Source: Amycolatopsis oliviviridis
GTDB lineage: Bacteria > Actinomycetota > Actinomycetes > Mycobacteriales > Pseudonocardiaceae
Length of the DNA stretch: 64,000 nt
Assembly (NCBI RefSeq): GCF_014654365.1
Contig: NZ_BNAY01000004.1
Span: 601,040 to 665,039 of the forward strand
Reading direction: 5' to 3'
Shown piece after piece: positions 31,876-38,839 of the stretch. The notes under the pieces were generated by a model that had not been told where the DNA came from, searched no databases, and was given only the letters and a program-made list of their open reading frames with translations. Made by a program: the position numbers and the translations under genes. Positions within the stretch are counted from its first letter, which is position 1. Each line of letters starts with the position of its first letter.

Positions 31876-32760
31876 CTAAATGCTCCGAAAGCTTCCGGGT
31901 CCGTTGTCGCCGCCCAGGAAGCGGTAAGCGCGGGGATGCGCCCGGAACCAGACGTTCAGCCTGCCGATCCGGCGCACGAGCGACGAGCGCAGCGTCACCG
32001 GCACCAGACCACCGGTCACCCGCACCACGGCCCGGAACCGATCGAACCGGCGCTGATCCCGATCTGTCCACTGTAGACCGAGACGCTCCCGCAACGCGGG
32101 CGGGAGAGTGCCTCGGATGACGAACATCTGACCCCGATGCTGCCACCGCTGGAGCCGTACCCAGCGTTCGTCGGGCAGCCATCGCCAGGGTTTCTTCACC
32201 GTCCGGATCGTCTCGAACAGCGTCGAGATCGTCCCGTTCGGGCCGAAGCCGTCGATCATTTCCGTGTAGTAGCGCTCGAATTCCGGCCACGTCGGCGGCA
32301 TGTCCTGCGCTCGGAGACCGAGGAGGCGTCCGACGTCGCACATCTGCGCGTAGTACTCGTCCAGTTCGGACGCGGTCATCGGCTTGCCGTAGAACCGTTG
32401 CGTGTCAACGGGAACCATGACGAGCGTGGCGTGCACCCAGGCGTACGCGCGCGGGTTCAGCGCGCTGTACCGGCGGCCGTCGGCGTCGACCCCGGTGAAC
32501 TCGCGATGCAGCGCGCGCAGCCGGTCCGCCTCGTAGCGGGCGCCTTCGGGACCGCCGTAGATGTAGATCGACAGCGACGCGGCCGTGCGCATCAGCCGCG
32601 TCCACGGATCCTCGACGTAGTCCGAATGATCCCGCACCCCGGCCGCGACGACCGGATGCGCGACCTGCAGCACCAGCACCTGACCCGCCATGAGTCCGGC
32701 CCGGAAGTCGCCGAAGTACCGCCATGCCGCCGTGCCCTTGACGATCGGCGGACCGCTCAC
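31876..32760 (-). CDS. MpaB-family oxygenase-like protein (DUF2236)
   Basis: The 294-residue protein starts at GTG 32760, overlapping the TetR stop. It has the family motifs HSDYVEDPWTRLMRTAASLS, NPRAYAWVHATLVMVP and a C-terminal helical part. It belongs to the latex-clearing/MpaB superfamily (DUF2236), some of whose members are b-type haem oxygenases. The His in YAWVHA and the early Lys/Arg region are candidates for haem contact. Being in an operon with an amidase and a TetR repressor suggests a catabolic or detoxifying role. Confidence 0.85.
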   Translation of the reverse strand: MSGPPIVKGTAAWRYFGDFRAGLMAGQVLVLQVAHPVVAAGVRDHSDYVEDPWTRLMRTAASLSIYIYGGPEGARYEADRLRALHREFTGVDADGRRYSALNPRAYAWVHATLVMVPVDTQRFYGKPMTASELDEYYAQMCDVGRLLGLRAQDMPPTWPEFERYYTEMIDGFGPNGTISTLFETIRTVKKPWRWLPDERWVRLQRWQHRGQMFVIRGTLPPALRERLGLQWTDRDQRRFDRFRAVVRVTGGLVPVTLRSSLVRRIGRLNVWFRAHPRAYRFLGGDNGPGSFRSI

Positions 32761-33305
32761 GACGCGCCGCGGATGAGCATCATCAACGACTGCGCCACTC
32801 CGACGCCGTCGTCGCCGGTCGCCAGCCTGCGCAACTGCAATCCGGCGATGAGCGCCACCACCGGACCGGTCAGCCGCTCGGGCGACGGCACACCGAGCGT
32901 CTTCAGGATCACCAGCGCGAGCTCGTCGTAGGCGGCGAAACACCGCGCGGCCGCGTCCTGGAGCCCGGGGTCGCGCGCGGCCTGCAGGTACAGCTCGTGC
33001 GCGCCGAGTTCGTCGGTGCCGAACGGCAGCTGCGAGATGACCTGCTCGACCACCGACGCGGCCTGCTCGACACTCAAGCCCTGCTCGCGGTAGGCGTCCA
33101 CGAAGCCGGTCAGCTTCGTGGTCTCCTCCTCGACGAACAGCAGCATCGCTTCGCGCAGCAACGCGGTCTGGCTGGGGAAGTGGTAGGTCAGCGTGCCGAG
33201 CGAGACCCCGGCCGCGGTCGCGATCCGGCGGTTGGTCAGCCCTCCGACGCCCTGTTCCCCGACCACCTTGAGCGCGGCGTGGAGGATCGTCTCGCGGGTG
33301 TTCAC
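32757..33305 (-). CDS. TetR-family repressor
   Basis: The 182-residue protein has an N-terminal TetR HTH (TRETILHAALKVVGEQG, then NRRIATAAGVSLGTLTYHF at residues about 25-45) and an all-helical ligand domain. GTG 33305 overlaps the amidase stop and its own stop overlaps the MpaB-like gene, so amidase, repressor and oxygenase are one coupled operon. Its operator is probably the 18-bp palindrome at 34703-34720 upstream of the amidase gene. Confidence 0.9.
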   Translation of the reverse strand: MNTRETILHAALKVVGEQGVGGLTNRRIATAAGVSLGTLTYHFPSQTALLREAMLLFVEEETTKLTGFVDAYREQGLSVEQAASVVEQVISQLPFGTDELGAHELYLQAARDPGLQDAAARCFAAYDELALVILKTLGVPSPERLTGPVVALIAGLQLRRLATGDDGVGVAQSLMMLIRGAS

Positions 33306-34684
33306 CAACCGGTCTCGGGTTTGCGGTCCTGCCACCGTTCGACCTCTTCCAGTTGCGCGGCCAGCGAGATCAGCCGTTCCTCCGCATGCGAAGGGCCGAG
33401 CAGCTGGCCGCCGAGCGGCAGTCCTTCCGGGCTCAGCCCGGCGGGGACGTTGACCCCCGGCCAGCCCAGCACGTTCCACGGCCAAGCGTAAGGGCACGCG
33501 GCGATCATGGCCTGGTCGGTCTGCCAGCCGGTGAGCTTGTCGAAGGTGCCGATCCGCGGCGGCGGGGTCGCGGTGGTCGGCGTGAGGACGACGTCCACCC
33601 GGCCGAACACCGAGCCGATCTGGCGTTGCAGCAACGGTTCCGTGGCCCTGGCCAGCCGCAGCGCCGGTCCGGCCAGCGCCGAGCCCTGCCGCGCGTTGGC
33701 CCGCGTGCGCGGGTCGAGCCGCGCCTGGTCCGGGACGCGACGGGACCAGTCACGCACGCCGACGAGCGAACGCGGCAGGAAGGTGAGACCGATCAGCCGG
33801 TAGTCGGGTTCGATCTCGACGATCTCGTGACCGAGTTCCGCGAACCGCTCCGCGAGCCGGACGACGACCGCGTGCGCCTGCGGGTCGAGCCGGGTTTTCG
33901 TGGCGGTGAAAGGGATCCTGGTGGACAGGCCGATCCGCATCCGGCCCGGTTCGCGGCGCGCGGCGGCCTGGAACGCGGTCCCGGTGCCCGCCGCGACGTC
34001 GAGCAGCAGGGCCGCGTCGGCGACGGTGCGCGCGAGCGGGCCGACCACGGTCAGGCCGTGGAAGAGCTCGCGTTCGGTCGGGACGCGGCCGCGTTGCGGT
34101 TTGATCCCGACCAGATCGGTCCACGCGGCCGGGATCCGGATCGACCCCGCCCCGTCGGAACCCAGCGCGGCGGCGATCACCCCCGACGCGATGGCCGCCG
34201 CCGCGCCGCCCGAGGAACCGCCCGGGGTGCGTTCGGTGTCCCACGGATTGCGGGTCGCGCCGAACGCGGGGCCTTCGGTGAACGGCCATTGGCCGAGTTC
34301 CGGGGTGTTGGTCTTGCCGATCAGCACCGCGCCCGCCTCACGGAGCGCGGCGACGGGAGGGGAATCCGTTGTCGCGACCGAGAAATCGCCTTCGCAGCCG
34401 AACGCGGTCGGCAGTCCGGTGAGGTCGAGGTCGTCCTTGATCGCGGTGGGAACGCCGAGCAGGGGAGCGGTCTCGCCGGCGGCCAGCCGTCGATCGGCCT
34501 CCTCGGCCTCGCGAAGGGCCTCTTCGGCGCGAAGGCTTTTGAAGGCGTTGAGGGTCGGCTGGCTGGCTTCGGCCTTTTCGAGCGCCAAGCGCGTGAGCTC
34601 GACCGACGTCGTGGCTCCGGCGGCGAGCATCGAGGCCTGTTCGGCCAGGCCCGTGAAGGCGAGCTCCGGTTTCGACGTGGTCAT
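33302..34684 (-). CDS. Amidase signature enzyme
   Basis: The 460-residue enzyme carries the Ser-cisSer-Lys triad. The Lys lies in TAIKDDLDLTG, the cis-Ser in PGGSSGGAAAAIASG, and the nucleophile Ser in GSDGAGSIRIPAAW. It hydrolyses an amide of unknown nature. It is the first gene of the operon with TetR and MpaB-like genes, so its substrate or product is probably the inducer. The promoter region toward 34773 holds a perfect palindrome. Confidence 0.92.
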   Translation of the reverse strand: MTTSKPELAFTGLAEQASMLAAGATTSVELTRLALEKAEASQPTLNAFKSLRAEEALREAEEADRRLAAGETAPLLGVPTAIKDDLDLTGLPTAFGCEGDFSVATTDSPPVAALREAGAVLIGKTNTPELGQWPFTEGPAFGATRNPWDTERTPGGSSGGAAAAIASGVIAAALGSDGAGSIRIPAAWTDLVGIKPQRGRVPTERELFHGLTVVGPLARTVADAALLLDVAAGTGTAFQAAARREPGRMRIGLSTRIPFTATKTRLDPQAHAVVVRLAERFAELGHEIVEIEPDYRLIGLTFLPRSLVGVRDWSRRVPDQARLDPRTRANARQGSALAGPALRLARATEPLLQRQIGSVFGRVDVVLTPTTATPPPRIGTFDKLTGWQTDQAMIAACPYAWPWNVLGWPGVNVPAGLSPEGLPLGGQLLGPSHAEERLISLAAQLEEVERWQDRKPETGW

Positions 34685-34702
34685 GGCTCCCCCTGCCTCT
34701 CT

Positions 34703-34720
34703 CGTTCGTTCAAACGAACG
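34703..34720. promoter_or_regulatory. 18-bp palindromic TetR-type operator
   Basis: CGTTCGTTCAAACGAACG is a perfect palindrome with a 2-base centre (8-bp arms). It lies 19 bases from the amidase start and 53 from the divergent PLP-enzyme start. Its size and form fit a TetR dimer site, so the co-encoded TetR protein is the obvious ligand and may control both directions. Confidence 0.75.
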
Positions 34721-34772
34721 ATACCACCGGGTAACCTCGATCGGGCGTCTTCGGTGTGGTTACGTGACCTGC

Positions 34773-35777
34773 ATGAACCTGGATCGCTTCCCCCGCGTCG
34801 ACCTCGGCGGCTACCCGACGCCGCTGCATCCGGCACCCCGGCTGGGCGAGGCCCTCGGTCTGCCGAACCTGCTGCTCAAACGCGACGACGTGCATCCGCT
34901 CGGCGTCGGTGGCAACAAGCTGCGCAAACTCGAGTTCCTGCTCGGCGCGGCGATCGAGAACGGCGCCGACACGGTGATCACCTTCGGCGCGTTGCAGACC
35001 AACCACGGCCGCCAGACCGCCGCGGCCTGCGCGAAGCTCGGTTTGCGGTGCGAGCTGGTGCTCACGGCGAAGGTCCCTCGCGACGGCGACGCGTACGAAC
35101 GGTCCGGCAACGTCTCCCTCGACCACCTCTTCGGCGCGACCGTGCACGTCTGCCGCGACGGCGAGGAGACCGGCAAGACCTACGACCGGCTGATCACCGA
35201 GGCCGCGGCCGAGGGCCGCAAGGTGGCCACGTTCCCGGTCGGCGGTTCCGACGGCGTCGGCGCGCTCGGCTACGTGGCGGCCGCGCGGGAGCTCGACGGG
35301 CAGCTCGACGCGCTCGGCGTCACCAAGGCCCGGCTGGTCGCGCCGCACGCCAGCGGCGGGACGTCCGCCGGGCTCGTCGTCGGAGCGGCGGATCTCGACC
35401 GGCTGACGCTGGACATCGCCTGTGTCAGTCATCCGGTCGACGAGGCCCTGGACAACCTGGCCGACCTCACCATCGCGGCGTCCGCACTGCTGGGGACCGA
35501 GCCGCCGTCACTCGACGGTCTGCGCATCGACGACCGCACGATCGGCCCCGGCTACGGGATCCCGACCGCCGCGACGTGGGACGCGGTGCGGCTTTTCGGC
35601 CGCACGGAAGGGATCGCGCTCGATCCCGTGTACACCGGCAAGGTGGGCGCCGCGCTGATCGAGTGGGCCGCCGAAGGCCATTTCGCGCCCGACGAGCACG
35701 TGGTCTTCCTGCACACGGGCGGGCTTCCCGGTCTCTACGGGTACGCGCCCGAATTCGCCGACGCGGTGAGCCGCTGA
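34773..35777 (+). CDS. D-cysteine desulfhydrase / ACC deaminase-family PLP enzyme
   Basis: The 334-residue enzyme has the PLP lysine in VGGNKLRKLEFLLG, the substrate-side loop FGALQTNHGRQTAAAC and the phosphate-binding turn ASGGTSAGLVVG. These are typical of the D-cysteine desulfhydrase/1-aminocyclopropane-1-carboxylate deaminase family. True ACC deaminase has specific Tyr residues I cannot place with certainty, so D-cysteine desulfhydrase is the safer name. ATG 34773 follows the palindromic operator. Its 3' end overlaps the convergent DUF998 frame by 270 bases. Confidence 0.82.
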   Translation: MNLDRFPRVDLGGYPTPLHPAPRLGEALGLPNLLLKRDDVHPLGVGGNKLRKLEFLLGAAIENGADTVITFGALQTNHGRQTAAACAKLGLRCELVLTAKVPRDGDAYERSGNVSLDHLFGATVHVCRDGEETGKTYDRLITEAAAEGRKVATFPVGGSDGVGALGYVAAARELDGQLDALGVTKARLVAPHASGGTSAGLVVGAADLDRLTLDIACVSHPVDEALDNLADLTIAASALLGTEPPSLDGLRIDDRTIGPGYGIPTAATWDAVRLFGRTEGIALDPVYTGKVGAALIEWAAEGHFAPDEHVVFLHTGGLPGLYGYAPEFADAVSR

Positions 35778-36407
35778 CGCGACCTTCAGCATCCCGGCGA
35801 TCAGGATCACGTGTGCCACCAGGGAAAGCCGCTGTGTGACACCGACCGGCACGAAATCGGTCAGCGCCTTGAAGAACGGGATGTCGGACAGGCGCACGAA
35901 GATGAAGCTGAGCCCGAAGACGACCAGGCCCGCCGCGCTGCCCCAAGCCAGGCGGCCGATCCGCCTGGCCGCGGGGGTGCCGCGCAGGTTGTCGCGCAGG
36001 GTGAACCCGGCGGCGGGCAGGCTGAGGAACGCGATGAGGCACGCGTAGAGGTGGATCTCGCCGCTGACCGGGTCCGGATATTCGGGGTAGCTCGCCGGGA
36101 AGATCGCGGCCGCCGCCAGTCCCAGCGACCACAGCACGAACAGCAGTTTCGTGGTGCGGCTGAGCGGGATCCCGGCCGCGGCCAGCGCGCCGAGCGCGGT
36201 GAGCGAGCCGATGGACAGGGAGAGCACGCTGGCCCCGAGCATGCCGGTGCCGCGATCGACGTAGGCGTAGCTGGACAGCGTGTCGAACACCGGATCGCGT
36301 GAGCTGATCAGGTGGAGCACCACCATGGTGAACAGGGCCCATCCGATGGCCGCGCCCGACGCGATCAGCCAGGGTCTGGCCCGCGATCTCTCCCCAGGGA
36401 ACGTCAT
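35508..36407 (-). CDS. DUF998-like membrane protein with antisense 3' extension
   Basis: The first about 209 residues form six hydrophobic helices (ALFTMVVLHLISSRDPVFD, LYACLIAFLSLPAAGF, HVILIAGMLKV), which fit the DUF998 family of unknown integral membrane proteins. After GMLKVASAAH the reading frame runs 90 codons antisense to the PLP-enzyme gene and looks non-protein-like. The original stop near 35777 was probably lost by mutation or by juxtaposition of the two genes. Function unknown. Confidence 0.7.
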   Translation of the reverse strand: MTFPGERSRARPWLIASGAAIGWALFTMVVLHLISSRDPVFDTLSSYAYVDRGTGMLGASVLSLSIGSLTALGALAAAGIPLSRTTKLLFVLWSLGLAAAAIFPASYPEYPDPVSGEIHLYACLIAFLSLPAAGFTLRDNLRGTPAARRIGRLAWGSAAGLVVFGLSFIFVRLSDIPFFKALTDFVPVGVTQRLSLVAHVILIAGMLKVASAAHRVGEFGRVPVETGKPARVQEDHVLVGREMAFGGPLDQRGAHLAGVHGIERDPFRAAEKPHRVPRRGGRDPVAGADRAVVDAQTVE

Positions 36408-36460
36408 GCGTCCAGCCTGCTCGCGCGGGCGGGGATTTCCGATCCGGGAAGCCCCCGGTT

Positions 36461-37234
36461 TTACCCTGGGGCTACCCCGAACTCGACCAGTACCAGTAGC
36501 TGGTCATCGTGCCTTTTCGCCCGAGGCCAGCGGACACCGTCCGGGTCCTGTTTCTCCGCCGTGCGCACCGCGTCGAGGACCGCGTCCGGACCACGTTCCC
36601 GGCTGAGGGCGAGCACTTCCGGCCAGCCGAACAGGTCGTACTCGTCGACACCGATCGCGACCCCGTCCGTCGCCAGCAACAGGGCTTCGACCTCCGAGCG
36701 CGGCCAGCTGCGGCGGACGGCCTCGGCGGCCGCCTTCGGTTCCGCTTCGGCGACCCAGAAGCCGTCCGGCGCGTTGCGTTTCGCGCGGACGTCGGCGCCC
36801 GTGCGGAGCTGCCCTCCGTCGCGGAGCGAAACCAGCCTGTCGTCGGTGAGCGGGTCCGCGCCCGCCGGGCCGAAGGCGATGATGGGGCTGTCGGCGAGCA
36901 CCAGCGCGTCGACGGTTTCGTCCGTCCAGCGCGCGATAGCGACCGTGCTCGACGGTGATCGTCCCGGTTCGAGCCCTTCGCGACTCGCGACGTCGGCGAT
37001 CGACCCGGCCAGCAGGATCCCGAGATCCGCCTGGGGTTCCGCGGTCAGCGCCCGCGACAGGCTGCGCACGAGCAGGCTCGCGTACCAGCCGCCGGACGGC
37101 AGATCCGGTCGCGGCGCGGTCGCCCCGTCGAGCACGACCACGGCGTTGCCGAGTACGGCGACGTGGTCTTCTGTCGGGCGCGATGCTCCGTCCGCGCCTA
37201 CTCCGTCCCTTTCCGCCACTGCGATTTCGACCAT
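36461..37234 (-). CDS. PP2C-like protein phosphatase domain protein
   Basis: The 257-residue protein has elements of the PP2C fold: TEDHVAVLGNAVVVLDGATA with the metal Asp-Gly pair, LVLADSPIIAFGPAGADP and ALLLATDGVAIGVDEYD. It is shorter than typical Ser/Thr phosphatases and may have lost part of the metal site, so activity is uncertain. It is divergent from the split HTH/Clp-N gene pair, and one of the shared GTCAAC operators lies 15 bases from its ATG. A TAGGGT 6 bases upstream of the ATG suggests a leaderless mRNA. Confidence 0.75.
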   Translation of the reverse strand: MVEIAVAERDGVGADGASRPTEDHVAVLGNAVVVLDGATAPRPDLPSGGWYASLLVRSLSRALTAEPQADLGILLAGSIADVASREGLEPGRSPSSTVAIARWTDETVDALVLADSPIIAFGPAGADPLTDDRLVSLRDGGQLRTGADVRAKRNAPDGFWVAEAEPKAAAEAVRRSWPRSEVEALLLATDGVAIGVDEYDLFGWPEVLALSRERGPDAVLDAVRTAEKQDPDGVRWPRAKRHDDQLLVLVEFGVAPG

Positions 37235-37249
37235 GGCCAGACCCTAACT

Positions 37250-37292
37250 GTCAACTGAGGTTGACGCGGGCGAGATGTCAACGTAGGTTGAC
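37250..37292 (+). promoter_or_regulatory. Twin GTCAAC-n4-GTTGAC operators over a consensus promoter
   Basis: Palindromes GTCAAC-N4-GTTGAC lie at 37250-37265 and 37277-37292, centred 27 bases apart. TTGACG (37261-37266) and TAGGTT (37284-37289) are 17 bases apart, and ATG 37296 follows 6 bases after the -10. This is the same construction as at 20616-20662, so one regulator family probably controls both loci and the divergent PP2C gene. Confidence 0.8.
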
Positions 37293-37295
37293 GTC

Positions 37296-37505
37296 ATGAC
37301 CGAAGCGACAGATCTGGCCGCGCGAGCCGGCGACCGCGATCCCCGGGTGGGGTTGCGCGCCGTCGCCGCCTTGCGCCGGCTGTTGGAACAACTCGAAGCC
37401 GTGCAGGTCCGCAGCGCGCGGGTGCACGGCTGGTCCTGGCAGGAGATCGCGGCCGAGCTGGGGGTCAGCAGGCAAGCGGTGCACAAGAAGTACGGGAGGC
37501 ACTGA
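37296..37505 (+). CDS. Stand-alone HTH protein, N-terminal half of a split ClpC2-like pair
   Basis: The 69-residue protein is little more than one HTH (WSWQEIAAELGVSRQAVHKK, residues about 46-65). It closely resembles the HTH of the protein at 20665 (SWTEIGKNMGVSKQAAQKRF). Its stop overlaps the start of a Clp-N gene (TGATG). It therefore looks like the DNA-binding half of a ClpC2-like regulator encoded as two coupled genes. The start is ATG 37296 and probably leaderless. Confidence 0.82.
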   Translation: MTEATDLAARAGDRDPRVGLRAVAALRRLLEQLEAVQVRSARVHGWSWQEIAAELGVSRQAVHKKYGRH

Positions 37506-38029
37506 TGTTCGAACGGTTCACCACCGAACTCCGCGAGGTCGTCATGGGGGCTCAGCGGGTCGCTTCGGAGGAGGCGTCCGCGAACGTCGACCCGCTGCAC
37601 CTGCTGACCTCGCTCGCGCAGCGCGCCGGCGTGCTCACCACCCTGGGCTGCCCGGCGGACGAACTGGCCGACGACCTCCGCCGCGTCCGCCGCCGGGGCG
37701 GCATGAGCGACGCCGACGTCGAAGCCCTGAGCGGATTCGGCATCGACGTCGAGCACATCGTCGCGCGGGTCGAACAGACCCACGGTCCCGGCGCGCTGGC
37801 CGGGGGGCAGCGCGCCGGGCGCGGGCATCGGCCCTTCACGCAGGACGCGAAGAAGGTGCTGGAGAAGAGCCTTCGTGAAGCCGTCGAGGTCGGCAGCAAG
37901 CGCATCGAAGGCGAGCACCTCTTGCTCGCGCTGACCGCGCTTCCGGGCGTGGCCGCCGACGTCCTCGCGCAGCGGGGGATCGACTACCTGGCCGTGCGGC
38001 GCCTGGTGGAGCAGCGCGAGGCCAGTTGA
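37505..38029 (+). CDS. Stand-alone Clp N-terminal domain protein
   Basis: The 174-residue protein has two Clp-N repeats: MFERFTTELREVVMGAQRVA with VDPLHLLTSLAQ, and FTQDAKKVLEKSLREA with IEGEHLLLALTALPG. There is no ATPase part. Clp-N domains bind adaptors and the antibiotics that target ClpC. Together with the upstream HTH protein it should act as a sensor-repressor pair. The stop codon lies in the first copy of the 21-base repeat array at 38026-38140. Confidence 0.87.
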   Translation: MFERFTTELREVVMGAQRVASEEASANVDPLHLLTSLAQRAGVLTTLGCPADELADDLRRVRRRGGMSDADVEALSGFGIDVEHIVARVEQTHGPGALAGGQRAGRGHRPFTQDAKKVLEKSLREAVEVGSKRIEGEHLLLALTALPGVAADVLAQRGIDYLAVRRLVEQREAS

Positions 38030-38140
38030 TCAGACACCGGACTCGCGTGATCAGAGACGGATCTCGCGTGATCAGACCCCGCACGCGCGAGTGCGGTGCC
38101 TGATCACGTGAGTCACGCCTCTGATCACGCGAGTCCCGCG
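38026..38140. repeat. 21-base modular palindromic array (family C, copy 1)
   Basis: Direct units TCGCGTGATCAGAG... start at 38043 and 38064 (21 bases each, plus a partial one at 38026). They are followed by inverted units at 38091-38111 and 38112-38132. The array fills the gap between two convergent genes and can fold into a long hairpin. A related array is at 45501-45628. Confidence 0.8.
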
Positions 38141-38145
38141 CGCGG

Positions 38146-38778
38146 CTACGCGGCAGAACGCTCACGCCACACGACGTACGGCAGGAAAGCCTGCGTCAGC
38201 GGCCCGATGGCCAGCGCGTAGAGCACCGTGCCGACACCGACGGTGCCGCCGAGCAGCCAGCCGGCGGCCAGGACGGTGATCTCGATGAGGGTCCGGACGA
38301 GGCGGATCGACTTGCCCGTCCGGGCCGCGAAACCGGTCATCAACCCGTCGCGGGGGCCCGGGCCGAGCCGCGCGCCGACGTAGATCGCGGCGGCGAGGCC
38401 GTTGAGGACCACACCGGCGACCAGGTTGAGGATCTGCCAGCCGAGGACGTCCTGTTCGGGCAGGAAGAGCCGGACCAGGTCGACGGTCAGCGAGATGACC
38501 ACGATGTTGGCGAGCGTGCCGATCCCGGGCCGTTGCCGCAGCGGGATCCACAGCAGGAGCACCAGCACCGAGGCGATCGCGGTGACCGTGCCGAACGACA
38601 GGCCGGTGCGCTTCATCAGGCCCTCGTGCAGCACGTCCCACGGGTCGAGGCCGAGCCCCGACCGGGTCAGCATGGCCATGCTGCCGCCGTAGAGGGCGAG
38701 CCCGCCGACGAGCTGGAGCGAGCGACGGGTGGTGTCGTGGGAGATGCCGACGGGTCTGAGGTCGAGTTTGAGTGCCAC
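38146..38778 (-). CDS. YczE-family membrane protein
   Basis: The 210-residue protein has five to six hydrophobic helices and YczE-family motifs (GLALYGGSMAMLTRSGLGLD-PWDVLHEGL, then GPRDGLMTG). YczE proteins are unknown membrane proteins often encoded divergently from the MocR-type regulator YczR, as here, with 61 bases between the starts. The regulator probably controls it in response to a PLP-related signal. Transport of a vitamin-B6-linked compound is a guess. Confidence 0.85.
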   Translation of the reverse strand: MALKLDLRPVGISHDTTRRSLQLVGGLALYGGSMAMLTRSGLGLDPWDVLHEGLMKRTGLSFGTVTAIASVLVLLLWIPLRQRPGIGTLANIVVISLTVDLVRLFLPEQDVLGWQILNLVAGVVLNGLAAAIYVGARLGPGPRDGLMTGFAARTGKSIRLVRTLIEITVLAAGWLLGGTVGVGTVLYALAIGPLTQAFLPYVVWRERSAA

Positions 38779-38815
38779 GAGTGCACCATCAGGGGTAAGT
38801 GGCTACCTTGACCAT

Positions 38816-38837
38816 GGCCAATCTGGAACAATTGGCC
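38816..38837. promoter_or_regulatory. GGCCAAT-n8-ATTGGCC operator of the YczE/YczR pair
   Basis: A perfect 7-bp inverted repeat ends 3 bases before the regulator's ATG. A further half-site ATTGGCCA occurs at 38884-38891 inside the coding region. Three half-sites fit the extended DNA contact of MocR-type dimers. Confidence 0.65.
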
Positions 38838-38839
38838 TT

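Noticed and set aside
38026..38140. CRISPR array
   Set aside because: The units are contiguous, inverted in the second half, and there are no unique spacers or cas genes.
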